Assembly: GCA_029465975.1 (NCBI GenBank)
Contig: CM055743.1
Location: 18,746,130-18,810,129 of the forward strand
Direction of reading: 5' to 3'
Origin: Dallia pectoralis
Lineage: Eukaryota; Chordata; Actinopteri; Esociformes; Umbridae
Length of the DNA: 64,000 nt
The notes below the pieces were generated by a model, which saw nothing but the letters and a program-made list of their open reading frames with translations, made no database searches and had not been told where the DNA came from. Made by a program: the position numbers and the translations under genes. This document shows positions 32,271 through 45,300 of this stretch, one piece after another (the first letter of the stretch is position 1; each line of letters opens with the position of its first letter).

Positions 32271-32789
32271 GTTACTTTAACATGTGGCCATCATTCCTGT
32301 AGGTCTACCCTTTCCTTCCATAGCCACACCCCAGATTAAAGGGACACGCCCCTGCCAGCCATGCACAAATGCACACTTCGCAGGCGAGGCCCAAACACAT
32401 AATTTTGTGAAGATCAAATAAGTAACTTGTTGGGGTAAACACAGCAGTATGTTATTAGGCTGAAGGGAGTTCCTTAGATGGGATACACCGACCTGTGTCT
32501 GTGTCCTGACATGAACTCTGCTGAATTACCCAGAGATCACGGTGTTGCCATAACAACTCCTGTGTTATTCACAATAGATCCTGTGGTACCATACAGACCA
32601 CCAAAATAGCATGATTTTCCTTAGCTAGCAAGGTTTTCCTTTACGATGGAACAAATGTAAATATCCATTTCTTTAAACGTTGTTCACCATTTGATGCACT
32701 GTGAGGATATTTCAAACAGAGCATTCACTAAAATGGCAGAACTTAAAAGTCTGAAACTGAAATGGTTTCTCTTGTGTGCTGGTCTTCTT

Positions 32790-33262
32790 CTGTTCCCCCT
32801 GTTTTAAACTACAGTCACCATGTCCTCTTCTGTTCCCCCTGTTTTAAACTACAGTCACCATGTCCTCTTCTGTTCCCCCGGTTCTAAACTACAGTCACCA
32901 TGTCCTCTTTTGTTCCCCCGGTTCTAAACTACAGTCACCATGTCCTCTTCTGTTCCCCCTGTTCTAAACTACAGTCACCATGTCCTCTTCTGTTCCCCCG
33001 GTTCTAAACTACAGTCACCATGTCCTCTTCTGTTCCCCCGGTTCTAAACTACAGTCACCATGTCCTCTTCTGTTCCCCCGGTTCTAAACTACAGTCACCA
33101 TGTCCTCTTCTGTTCTCCCGGTTCTAAACTACAGTCACCATGTCCTCTTCTGTTCCCCCGGTTCTAAACTACAGTCACCATGTCCTCTTCTGTTCCCCCG
33201 GTTCTAAACTACAGTCACCATGTTCTCTTCTGTTCCCCCGGTTATAAACTACAGTCACCATG
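32790..33262. repeat. 40-bp minisatellite repeating the S100 gene 2 acceptor and start codon
   Basis: About twelve copies of a 40-bp unit: ctcttctgttcccccggttc, taaactacag, TCACCATGTC. Each copy has a pyrimidine-rich stretch, a branch-point-like ctaaac, an acceptor AG and the exon start including the Kozak ATG. The last copy (33241-33262) is the real junction, followed by unique coding sequence. Confidence 0.95.
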
Positions 33263-33673
33263 TCTGGCGTACAGCAGGCCATGCTCCTTCTCATTGACTC
33301 CTTCCACAAGTACTCCGGGAAGGAGGGGGACAAATTGACCCTCAGCAAGTCTGAGCTGAAAGAGCTTCTTCAGGCTGAACTGGGGGACATGCTGGGGGTG
33401 AGTCCAACTGGGGGGGTGTTCAACTGAGCTGGCCCCAATAATTGTGAATAATTCTGCAGACATCGAGATCAAGAAGGTTTGCTTCTTAAGTCTGGCCGTT
33501 CATTCTACTGCTTTCCCAACTGTCTGCAGAAAACCAGTGACCCTGCCGCTGTGGACAAAATCTTCAAGGATCTGGACAGAAACAAAGATAACTCTGTTGA
33601 CTTCCAGGAGTATGTTACCCTGGTGTCGTGTCTTACAGTGCTGTGTAACGACTTCTTCGTCAAGAAACGTTAG
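33260..33673 (+). CDS. S100-family calcium-binding protein 2 (ictacalcin-like), 93 aa
   Basis: Coding exons 33260-33397 (46 codons, donor gtgagt) and 33530-33673 (acceptor caactgtctgcag; 47 codons plus TAG) join in phase 0. It starts MSGVQQAMLLLIDSFHKYSG, has the pseudo-EF-hand KEGDKLTLSKSELKELL, then the C-terminal loop DRNKDNSVDFQE (about residues 62-73) and ends LCNDFFVKKR. Loop position 6, usually glycine, is asparagine. The KEGDK..LTLSKSELKELL style and NDFF tail recall fish ictacalcin-type S100 proteins; I am sure of the family, less of the orthologue. The exon 2 acceptor and start codon lie at the end of a 12-copy array of the same junction. Confidence 0.93.
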
Positions 33674-33857
33674 AACACTGCTGCCACCTACTGGGGGAAG
33701 CTTCCATTTATCTCCTGACTAAATAGACATCACAGGGGCAGATACATATGTTTGAAAAACACTATTATACTAACAAAGTTAACATTGCTTAGCGTAGTAA
33801 TAATGGTAGTTAATAGCTATTTGTCATTTTGAATGTGTCTTGTACCGCAAAGTACTC

Positions 33858-33863
33858 AATAAA
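33858..33863 (+). terminator. Poly(A) signal of S100 gene 2
   Basis: AATAAA 185 bases after the stop codon. Confidence 0.75.
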
Positions 33864-33899
33864 GAAATGAGAAACTGGTCTAAATCGATTTTTTCTAGT

Positions 33900-35550
33900 G
33901 TCACTTCTTCATACCTCTGTTTACATTATCCTTCATGAAAGTCTGCCTCCAACTTCACTTCCGATATTATAACTCCATGCATACTGTAACAAGACATGTG
34001 CCTGTGTTGTAATTTCGGTACCCTTATTTTTATCTTGAAATTTGAGAATGAAATCGAGTAAATACAAATGTCAACAAAATACATATATATTATGCATATA
34101 AAACCTCGAAGAAATCAAACATGTTACATGCAATAACAGGCAATAAACGTGTAACTTACTGGTATATGAACACACACCCAATATGTCCACCTAATATGTG
34201 AAGACAAACCTTTTCTTCAGTTTGGAGCTGTAGTCCTGTTCTCTACTTCCCTGTTCTCCAAAACTACTTTTTGTGAGTCTGGAATAGCGCATACCAAATG
34301 CCTAGGGGCTTCGGAACAGCCCATGTCTGTCCTAAACAGGGAACCTTTTCCACACATTTAATGAGTAAAGAAATATTCTAGCTGTGCTTTTAAGGAAATT
34401 AATTTAATGAACCTCCAGAGGGCATACTTTAGCATTCCATTTTGGCCTGGAACTTTCAATGTTTGCATTTGAAACAGACAGATCTGCAAATCTACCAATT
34501 GATGATATCACATGAGCAAAAATGGAACTAGTTTTGAAACTACGGTGAAGAAGCTGTACTTTACTTTGGCAAAATGTACAAACACTGTAATTTAAAAAAT
34601 GCAATAAAATGCTCTGTTTGATTTAAGGAATCAAACAGTGTGGCCTTCAAATGACAAAATACCAAATTGGAGTCAACAAACAATATTCCACTAGTATAGA
34701 GGTAGTAATCTGAGGTTTTTCAATACTGTAGTATTTCAGAGGTCTAGATGTCCTGTGTATGTAGCTTCAACATCTCGTCCACTAATTCACACAATTTTAG
34801 GCTGGAGTGCTTTTGGCTTTGGGTCATGTCACCCCTGCCCTTGTTCGTCCTAGCATGCAAGATTACGGTGATATTACCATTGACTTGCCAAGCTATTTAG
34901 ATGGTGGGGCACAGTCAAAATAGAAGTTATCTTATTGGATTACAGAGGCTATCTCCTTGGCATATGACAGCCAAGAGCTTTCAGGGCAAAGGCCCTTTAA
35001 CCCTACTGGTACGTGGCAAGTTGCTGGCAACATCTGTGGCTCTGTTCCAAGGCTGGATTGAGTTGTATTTCGGGTGTGGTTAGTTACGGCCAACAGACAA
35101 CTTTTTGCCCACAGTCAATTCTAACACGTGATAAATTATTTCTGTAAATAACAAATCATATGGTAACTGGGCTTATTTGGTTGTGCATTCTACAGCACTG
35201 TAAACATGTAAAGATATTTTGGGGGTACTAGAATTACAGAATCCTAGAGGCCCAGTAATAATGGACCCAGACACAAGTTTTGTCAAATTGTCTGTTTGCC
35301 AGTTACAGTGAAATGATGAATAAACAGCTAATGTCTTACAGCTTTAATTTGAGGGTATTCACATCTTAATTGAAGGAAGTGTTTCAGGAATTACAGCTCG
35401 TTAACATGTTGGTCTCTAGGATTCTTCCAAAATTTGACCTATGAGGGATTTTTTCCTAGCCGCTGTGTATCAACTTGTTGATGCGTGCTCTGTCGGGTTT
35501 CTGGTTGTGGGTTTGTAAATAAATTGTGTTTTTATAAAATACATTTGATT
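33900..35550. other. Intergenic, no gene seen
   Basis: AT-rich sequence between S100 gene 2 and snx27. ORFs are short and without family similarity that I recognise. No RNA gene seen. Confidence 0.6.
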
Positions 35551-35564
35551 AATTGATTTCAGGC

Positions 35565-35735
35565 TATTATACACACACTAGCGTTCAAAGGTTTGGTGCC
35601 ATTTAGAAATATCTTGACATATAATTTATTTCAACTGTGTTTTGACACTCCAGCAACAAACTATTTGACATCAAATTGATGAGAAATACAGTGTATATAT
35701 TGTTAATGTTGAACATGTCTTAGAGTCTGCAGCAC
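35565..35735. mobile_element. Tc1-like MITE fragment
   Basis: Contains cactagcgttcaaaggtttg followed by gtgccatttagaaatatc, a phrase I associate with short Tc1-type elements of fish. Later segments (caactgtgttttgacactcc; atgagaaatacagtg) are consistent. No intact ends seen. Confidence 0.5.
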
Positions 35736-35819
35736 AAGGTTTGTGGGTTTGAATACACTGGTTCAAAATACCCAGAAGTGAATTAGAGGAGGTTAATTAG
35801 AACACAAACTGATGACAGT

Positions 35820-36000
35820 CGCATAAACAAACAAACTCCCGCGATGCCTCGTCAACCGGGGGGAAGTAACGCGACATCTTGTGACGCGCTTTAGGGGGCG
35901 GGTCAATATAGCGGACTGTGTCGGTCTCGAGGAGCTTGTCTGAAGCTCGAGCTAGTCGGTTGTTTTGAGAGGGAACTGCCTGATAGGCTGCGAGTACAAG
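35820..36000 (+). promoter_or_regulatory. snx27 promoter / 5' UTR, CpG-rich
   Basis: GC- and CpG-rich sequence with no TATA box, immediately upstream of the snx27 ATG (36001). It contrasts with the AT-rich flanks. The context around the ATG (acaagatgg) is a good Kozak match. The transcription start is not determined. Confidence 0.65.
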
Positions 36001-36311
36001 ATGGCGGACGTGGAAGGCGACGAAACTCGGTCCCCTCTGCCCACGGCGTCCCGTAACGGGCCCGCTGCGGGATCTGCCGCCGGTACCGCGGGGCAAAATG
36101 CCACCCAGGTGACGTCGGGTCCGCGGATGGTGCGAATTGTGAAGTCGGAATCCGGTTACGGGTTCAACGTCCGCGGGCAGGTTAGCGAGGGGGGGCAACT
36201 GCGGAGCATCAACGGGGAACTGTACGCCCCTCTCCAGCATGTCAGTGCGGTTCTGCCCGGTGGGGCGGCCGACCGGGCCGGTATATCGAAGGGTGACCGG
36301 ATCCTGGAAGT
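36001..36311 (+). CDS. snx27: snx27 exon 1
   Basis: ATG at 36001 (MADVEGDETRSPLP), a Gly/Ala-rich leader, then the first two thirds of the PDZ domain to DRILE. Donor GT|gtaagt. A longer frame upstream has no ATG, so this start is chosen. Confidence 0.95.
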
Positions 36312-39300
36312 GTAAGTGGGCTTCAATACACAATAATATCGGTTGTTGCTATGCTAATTAGCTACTCGGATTAGCTCAGTGGCTAACTGACGTTACCCTG
36401 CCAGCTAGCTGTCATCATTGACTAACCATTGCATGCTAGGTTAGTTAACGTTGTTAGCCAAGTGGCTAAGTAAGTAAACATATATTGATATAACGAGTTT
36501 TCCTGTCTAGAAACTACATGTATATCAACGCAGATGTATATATGACAAGCTAGTTAGGCACTATACGACGTTGCTACAGCACTGTTACTGTTGTTGGCTA
36601 ACTTTAGCCTGGAGATGTGCTCAGCTAACTATATAGTACTAGTAGTAGTACTACTGAAATATCTGTCTCTGTGTCACTGCACAGTGGTGGTTAGTTGACT
36701 GTAACGTCTCTAGTCGAGCATGCATCCTTCATAACTTGTATGGGAATCCAACCCACAACCCAAGTCGAGTTGGAGCAACTCTCATCCAATTTAGCCACAC
36801 AGAACCCTGGTAATTTGCTTTGAGAAATGTAGCTCTTTTGTCACATGATTTTTCGAACAACTAAGTTATATGGGTTGACTTGTATTATTTAACACTCACT
36901 CACGTGACGACCGGAGTTGGCTTTTCAGCCGCTGAAGCCGCCTGACGGAGTTGCTATAGTGTATTGAGACCTTGAAATCCCTGGTGATGAAGGCCCTGCT
37001 CAACTTGAATCGTTTATGAATGTTCCACACACACACACACACACACACGCGCACGCACACTTTAAAGAATAATTGACTAGCTACATGTAGTTACAGACGT
37101 GAACGTGACTTTGTCTCCAGTCAACCATTGCACTAGTCACCAGGTGTATTCCCTGTACTCGTGGTTTTGCTGGGGAAATTACCAAAAAAACGTTCTCATT
37201 TTCAGCAATGAGGTGGGAAATTTTTGTTGCCTTAATAAGGAACAGAAAAATATTTTTGTTCACCTGGTCAACTTTGTTATTGCTCTATTTCTGTTTATGT
37301 ACAAGTGGAGGGGGAGTTGAAACGACTGCCACTAGACTCTTGGGACACTGTACAAATGTCCATTGTTTTTGGTAAATTCCTGCACCTAAAGCTAAAAAAA
37401 GCCTATTTTAATCAGTTCCACAAAGAAGAGAATTAACAGATTTTTGATGCGGCAAAAGTGTTTCACGTATATTTAGGGAACTGACTTTACTTTATAGGCG
37501 TTATAGTAGAGTAGCAGAAAAATAAGTTGCCATTGAACTTCGCTTGCGAAGCAAAAGAAAGAATGCAGAAAAAGGTACGGTCAACTAGCTGAGTAATCAA
37601 AGAGTTTTCCTGTGTTTTAAATGGCACCCTATTCACTCTGTAGTGCACTACTTCTGACGGACTGGTGTTGTTAGCGTCTCTATCTGGATCATGTGATCGC
37701 TGGTGTTCATGTGACATTAACCGGCTCCAACCGCTTCCTTTGCATTTAGATATAAACTTGAAGTTGGTTGTCATCTGTCTCCAGCTTAGACCGGTTCCAC
37801 TCTGTATTCAAGTGCGTTTGAACGTGGTCCTGGCTGGCCAAAATGGTTTTAATTCGGTAGCGAACTGCACTTATCTGGTATCCCAGGTCTGAGTCTGTTA
37901 TTAGGGGGGACAGGATGGAAAAACTGTGTTTTGACACTTCAACAGCAGAGAAGAATTGACCATTTGATAGGTTGACCAGGTTAGCTTTTTTCCGCTCGCT
38001 TGGCCTGTCTGTTTAACTAGAAGGCTTTGGGCTCTTGTTTCTCCGTATTAATTGAGAGAAACCGTAAGTGTTGTTTTGTAATTTAAAGTTTAGCTCAATT
38101 AGCCATCCTTGCCATCTGGTGAAATACATTTTTCTATAAGTAGCTAGTAACGGCACTCATTTTGTCTCTGTCCCCTTTTGTTTGGACTTTATCTTAATTC
38201 AGTGTCGCTTTTCCTCTCATTTCTATTTATGGCATTCATGAGATACATTTTGGCAGATGCTTCACTGAATTATTTTCTCTATTGATGGGCAAATACAGGC
38301 TGCATCAAAGCTGATGTTATTAGCCACTGTATTTCTCTACAGGGCTTGTTTGGTCTCTCATTTGTGCCCCAGAATAGGCTTGTTGAAAGTTCCCATTTCC
38401 CCTCAAGTCCTGTAGCCTTTCCCTTTCATATTAAACTCCTTTCGCTTCAGTCTTCCCCCACCTCTCAGCCTCTGTTTGACTCCCTGGTTGGGTATCACGG
38501 AAATGAATAAGTAAGGATGGAAACTGTGTATGGGCTCCCCCCTGCTGTTGGGAGGAAAGGCGTAACCGAAAATGACCACCATGAATGCATCTGCTACAAT
38601 ACAAGAGTAACATGAGTACCGTACAGAGCCTGTGGTCTAGGTCACTGTGTCCACACCCTACTGGGTACCGGTGTTTCAGCGCTGTGTCCACACCCTACCG
38701 GGTACCGGGGTTTCAGCACTGTGTCCACACCCTACCGGGTACCGGGGTTTCAGCGCTGTGTCCACCACACCCTACCGGGTACCGGGGTTTCAGCACTGTG
38801 TCCACACCCTACCGGGTACCGGGGTTTCAGCACTCTGTCCACACCCTACCGGGTACCGGGGTTTCAGCACTCTGTCCACACCCTACCGGGTACCGGGGTT
38901 TCAGCACTGTGTCCACACCCTACCGGGGTTTCAGCGCTGTGTCCACCACACCCTACCGGGTACCGGGGTTTCAGCGCTGTGTCCACCACACCCTACCGGG
39001 TACCGGGGTTTCAGCGCTATGTCCACCACACCCTACCGGGTACCGGGGTTTCAGCACTGTGTCCACACCCTACCGGGTACCGGGGTTTCAGCTCTGTGTC
39101 CACACCCTACCGGGTACCGGGGTTTCAGCACTGTGTCCACACCCTACCGGGTACCGGGGTTTCAGCAATGTGTCCACACCCTACCGGATACCGGGGTTTC
39201 AGCACTGTGTCCACACCCTACCGGGGTTTCAGCACTGTGTCCACACCCTACCGGGTACCGGGGTTTCAGCACTGTGTCCACACCCTACCGGGTACCGGGG

Positions 39301-42300
39301 TTTCAGCACTGTGTCCACACCCTACCGGGTACCGGGGTTTCAGCACTGTGTCCACACCCTACCGGGTACCGGGGTTTCAGCACTGTGTCCACACCCTACC
39401 GGGTACCGGGGTTTCAGCGCTATGTCCACCACACCCTACCGGGTACCGGGGTTTCAGCTCTGTGTCCACACCCTACCGGGTACTGGGGTTTCTGCACTGT
39501 GTCCACACCTTAATGTACTGTTACTTTCCTGTATCTCTCTGTTTCATAACAAACTCCCTCTTTCCTGTCTCTCTGTTTACAACTAAACTACCACTCACCC
39601 GTCTCTATTTCCCACTGTACTCCCACTTGCCTGTCTCTCTCTCTCTATTTCCAACCATTTTCCCAATTGCCAGTTGGTTTCTCTTTTTATTTCCATCTTT
39701 AATTCCACTTGTCTGTCTCTTATAATATGATGTTATTAACCAGCCCCGTCTGTCTGTCTCTGCAGGAATGGGGTGAGCGTGGAGGGAGCCACCCACAAGC
39801 AGGTGGTTGATCTGATCCGTGCAGGGGAGAGGGAACTGCTGCTGTCTGTGTTGTCCGTGCCTCCGCAAGAGGCCGACGGTCTGGACACCGGGGACGAGAG
39901 CGCCGCCCAGCCCAGCTACGACTACAGTGACAAGCAGGCCGTGCCCATTTCCATCCCCACCTTCAAGCACGTGGAGCAGCACGCCGAGAGATTCGTGGTG
40001 AGCACCTGCCTCTGGTGTGGTTACCTGCAGATAGAGTTCTGAATTAGAGATTTGTGGTGAGCACCTGCCTCTGGTGTGGATACCTGCAGATAGATTTCTG
40101 AATTAGAGATTCGTGGTGAGCACCTGCCTCTGGCGTGGTTACCTGCAGATAGAGTTCTGAATTAGAGATTCGTGGTGAGCACCTGCCTCTGGTGTGGTTA
40201 CCTGCAGATAGAGTTCTGAATTAGAGATTCGTGGTGAGCACCTGCCTCTGGCGTGGTGGTGGGGGGCGGTGAAAGAGGAAATGAAATAGTTAAGATCCAA
40301 CGAAGGGACTCAGTAGGTAGAGCTGAAGTATGTTGATTGTAGGTCAGAGCCTCACACAGGGGTGCTTTAATGCATGCTCTCTCCTCTCTGATTATGGGTT
40401 TGGGCTTGTTGACTAGAGTTGCTTTTAGAGTTCAGTTTAGTCCGTGTATTTTGGTACTATTGCCTATCAATTCTAAACTATCAAACTATGAGTTAAACTC
40501 GTTATTCGTTATTAGCCATTATTTATATTAGCATATTAGACTGGTAGACGCTCGTGGTCTATTCAGAATCTCAACAGTTATGGTTTCGCCTGGTTGTCTG
40601 CCGCGGCAACAAAACTAAGTATGCATTTCACAAGTGCGTGTCTACAACGCTGCAACATTTGAATATAAATAAAAAAATATTTTCTGAGGTTTTACAACAT
40701 TGTGGCATTATGGGCTTGAAGAGGTGACTCGCTCACAAACTAAGAGACATATTCTTAGCTAAATAAGGCCTATATTGAGTATTAAGAAATATGAGGAAGT
40801 GGACAAATCTCGCAAATGTTTTATGTTGCGTAAGAGGCAGTTTACATGTAGGAACTTTTGAAAGCTATCCGTGTTTATAGCCTTATGTAAATCAATGTCC
40901 TACAAAAGGGAACTGGTTCCAAACAAATGCTATGTGAGCTGAATATGTATTTTTCTAACGAGTCAAGTTATAAAGTCATTCTAGTTAAATTGTTGTAATA
41001 TGGTTCCCCTTATCAGTAAAATCCAGTTTGGCCGTGTTAAACCAAGACAAGGAAGGATTCGACACAAAGTAGAAAAGAAAAACAAAAGTAAAGGAAATAA
41101 TCGAAAGATTGTGTTTTTATTTTTTGGGGAAAAAATTACATTGCAAAAATGTTCTAATGCGGAGCGTTCTCAATTAGTGTGTTTTTGTTGAAAAAATAAA
41201 GCAAATAATTGTTGATACTGGTACCAAGATATTGTTAGCAGCTTTAGGTTGCAAAAGCTATAGCCTACCTCTGTTTAAAAACCGGTTGCTAATGACTACG
41301 CTGTTCCTGTTATATAAGTCGGAACAACAGAAAGGTTAGAGACACGTTGACTAGAATTCCAAAATCATCAATGTCTTGTTGCCTGTTTTAATGTTTTAAT
41401 CCTGTCAGCCATGTCATTTGGGTGATCTGACCCTGGTACTGTAGGATAGGCTGCTGTAATGTCCATTTCTCTCTACTTCTCTTAGAGTTTTGCCCAGAAA
41501 GGGCAAAGAGCAAGGCCAGGCAATATCATTTGACAATTTAATACGTTTTTGTTTTGTTGAGTTTTTATATTTTTGTCTGGATTCTACGTCATCGTAGTAA
41601 TTTGTTAGCTCAGAACACCCTCTGGGCAAGTTCATTTTTTCCCCATGATGCCTGTTGTACGAGGGTGTCCTTGAGGGATTTCCTCAGTTCACCACCCTCT
41701 GACCCTGTCAAGACAGTGTGCTCTTCGGCTGTTTAACTAGCCTGAATGGAATGCTTTTAGCGGTTGAACGGGGTAGATTTGTTTCTACGTCCTGATTATG
41801 ACACAAGGCTATTTGGTGGTACATAAAGCAGGACTTCCCAACCACGTTTTAAGGAGCTATTGTCCTGTAGGTTTTATTTCTACGATAGTTGTGATTTGCC
41901 CCATTTTTATCTAGTTCTTATTTTTAGAATTGAGTGTGCTAGATTAGAATTGGAGAAAGAAGAGCGATCACAATTGTAGATCTACGGTAGCAGGTTTGGG
42001 CACTCTTGAAAAATAGCCTTAGCGACTGTATAGAGGGCAAATCATGAAGCACCCTCATGCTCTCCTAATGACCTCCTGTCATGAGATTATGTGAGTGCGT
42101 CATATCTTTCACAAGAGAACACAATGCCTGGTGTTGATTCAAATGACACCTGCTCCACTTCTTCTGACCCCCATCCAGGTGTACAACGTGTACATGTCAG
42201 GCAGACAGCTGTGTTCCAAGCGCTACCGGGAGTTTGCCATTCTCAACCAGAACCTGAAAAGGGAGTTTGCCAACTACTCTTTTCCCAAGATCCCCGGGAA

Positions 42301-45300
42301 GTGGCCTTTCTCCCTGTCCGAGCAGCAGTTGGACGCACGGCGCAGAGGCCTGGAGGAATACCTGGAGAGGGGTGAGATGGGGGGGCACTAAGGGTGGCTT
42401 TAGTCCCCTTAGAGGAATACCTGGAGAGGGGTGAGATGGGGGGGCACTAAGGGTGGCTTTAGTCCCCTTAGAGGAATACCTGGAGAGGGGTGAGATGGGG
42501 GGGCACTAAGGGTGGCTTTAGTCACCTTAGAGGAATACCTGGAGAGGGGTGAGATGGGGGGGCACTAAGTGTAGCTTTAGTTAGAGGAATACCTGGTGAG
42601 GGGAGAGATGGGGGGAGGGGCACTAAGGGTGGCTTTAGTTAGAGGAATACCTGGTGAGGGGAGAGATGGGGGAGGGGCACTAAGGGTAGCTTTAGTCAGC
42701 TTAGAGGTGAAGGTAGCAAAGTTGCTGAACTAGGAAGTGGACCTAAAGAGATGTGTGGCGTTGCATAGAGGTGAATGAATGCAGTGCACAGAGAAAGTTT
42801 CATGTGGACATCTGGATGGAATCTATTTGGTTCTGCCTTTCGAGTAATGTATTTGTTACGTGTTTGCCATTCTGTTTAAGCTCTTGGGCTGACTGTATGG
42901 AATTCAACTTTGGTGTAGATTTGTTACACATCATAATTGTACAGGGATTGTGCTTCAGTTCTGTCCATATCAGACAAACGCATCGCTTGCACAAGTCTGT
43001 CAGCTGAGCTTTTTTCTATTTTTGGCTATTACATTCTAATACATACTGCAATTGCATTCCAGATAGGCTTCTTTTATTCATGTTTACCAGAGGTGTGATG
43101 CAATCCATTTGAGGCCTGGCATCAAGCTGGAATCAGTGATATCTGATATCTTGTCAGGCTTCGAGCTTTGGTTTCACACCAACGGAGCAACACAACGTGT
43201 TTAGTTGAAACAGCATTGCGCACGATTTCATGAACAAGAACAGAACAGAGGTGTTGGGTGACTGGTGACAAAGCATGTTTGATATAGCGTTCCTTATTGA
43301 ACTTTGAGATGGAGCAACGTTAATGCTCGTTAGATGTCTGGATTTACCATGTGAATTGCAGCCTATATTGAGTGCCTAAAACATCACGAGAATGTGCACA
43401 TGAAATGCAATATGAATTGTCTTTCTGTTTCAGTTTGTTCAGTGCGGGTGATTGGAGAGAGTGATATAATGCAGGAGTTCCTGTCAGAATCAGATGAGGT
43501 GGGTTTGTTCAGACCGTTTCTCTAGCTGTGTTAATGCTGGAGAGCACCTTCAATTATCCACCGATGCTCAATCTCCTCATGTCTGTTTGGCAGAATTACA
43601 ACGGAGTGTCAGATGTGGAGCTGCGGATAGCCGTACCAGACAAGACAACCATCTCTGTCAGGGTGCGCAAGAACAGCACGACCGACCAGGTGTACCAGGT
43701 ATAGAAACTGTTTAATAGAACAGCACGACCGACCAGGTGTACCAGGTATAGAAACTGTTTAATAGAACAGCACGACCGACCAGGTGTACCAGGTATAGAA
43801 ACTGTTTAATAGAACAGCACGACCGACCAGGTGTACCAGGTATAGAAACTGTTTAATAGAACAGCACGACCCACCATGTGTACCAGGTATAGAAACAGTT
43901 TAGTAGAACTGTGCTACTGACCACAGTTCAATAGAGATCCCTGTATTTAACTCTGGCTCTATCCTCTAGGCATTAGTACAGAAGGTTGGCATGGACAGCA
44001 TCATGGCCAGCTACTTTGCCCTCTTCGAAGTCATCAACCATTCTTTCGGTGAGACCCCCCACTGAGCATTAAATATCAAATTTAAACGAGGTGAAATGGA
44101 GGCTGGCTCCTGCAAACACAGGTGTCGTGGGCCCTTGCCTTTATGTTCGTGTCTCGCTCGTAGATAAAATCAAATGTGCGGCCTGTTGACAAAACAATGC
44201 AATGCATGACTTTAGAAATGCCTAACTAATGAGTATCTGATCATATCTAGTTTGACCTAGATACACATTTTGTAACTACTTTAACTTAGTATGACTGTAA
44301 AATACAAAGAGACTCAGTCAAACATTTGAACCTTACTAGTCATATTATCTAATCTCAAATAATGGCAGAATTATATAGATCTATTGAACCTACGTTTGCT
44401 ACAACTTTTGGACGTCCCCCTAAACTTTTAAGACGTATCTTTTTTTAAATCCAAACGAGTTTATAGCCTAAAGACCGTTTAAGACTTAAGTTTGCGATGT
44501 TTATTGGATGTAACCAGGCTTTTGTTCCTTCCCATTCTAGTACGGAAACTGGCGCCCAACGAGTTTCCCCACAAGCTGTATGTGCAGAACTACACATCGG
44601 CGGTGCCAGGGACCTGCTTGGCCCTCCGAAAATGGCTCTTCTCATCACAGGAGGTGGAGCTTCTTAGGGACAACCCACTGGCAGTGCATTACTGCTTCCA
44701 TCAGGTGAGGCACATCTCTGTGCTGCTGTGTCAGTGTTAGCTTAGTGCAAGCTTGTCCTCCATTAGGGCTCGGTCAGTGTTAGCCTACAGCTTGTCCTCC
44801 ATTAGGGCTCGGTCAGTGTTGGCCTACAGCTTGTCCTCCATTAGGGCTCGGTCAGTGTTAGCCTACAGCTTGTCCTCCATTAGGGCTCGGTCAGTGTTAG
44901 CCTACAGCTTGTCCTCCATTAGGGCTCGGTCAGTGTTAGCCTACAGCTTGTCCTCCATTAGGGCTCGGTCAGTGTTAGCCTACAGCTTGTCCTCCATTAG
45001 GGCTCGGTCAGTGTTAGCCTACAGCTTGTCCTCCATTAGGGCTCGGTCAGTGTTAGCCTACAGCTTGTCCTCCATTAGGGCTCGGTCAGTGTTAGCCTAC
45101 AGCTTGTCCTCCATTAGGGCTCGGTCAGTGTTAGCCTACAGCTTGTCCTCCATTAGGGCTCGGTCAGTGTTAGCCTACAGCTTGTCCTCCATTAGGGCTC
45201 GGTCAGTGTTAGCCTACAGCTTGTCCTCCATTAGGGCTCGGTCAGTGTTAGCCTACAGCTTGTCCTCCATTAGGGCTCGGTCAGTGTTAGCCTACAGCTT

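Noticed and set aside
35965..36000. Upstream in-frame extension of snx27
   Set aside because: No ATG upstream; the frame opens from TTG. ATG at 36001 with a good context matches the known MADVEG-type start.
38585..39725. Three overlapping ORFs of about 290-335 codons in snx27 intron 1
   Set aside because: All arise from the approximately 37-bp minisatellite and use all three frames. No similarity outside the repeat.
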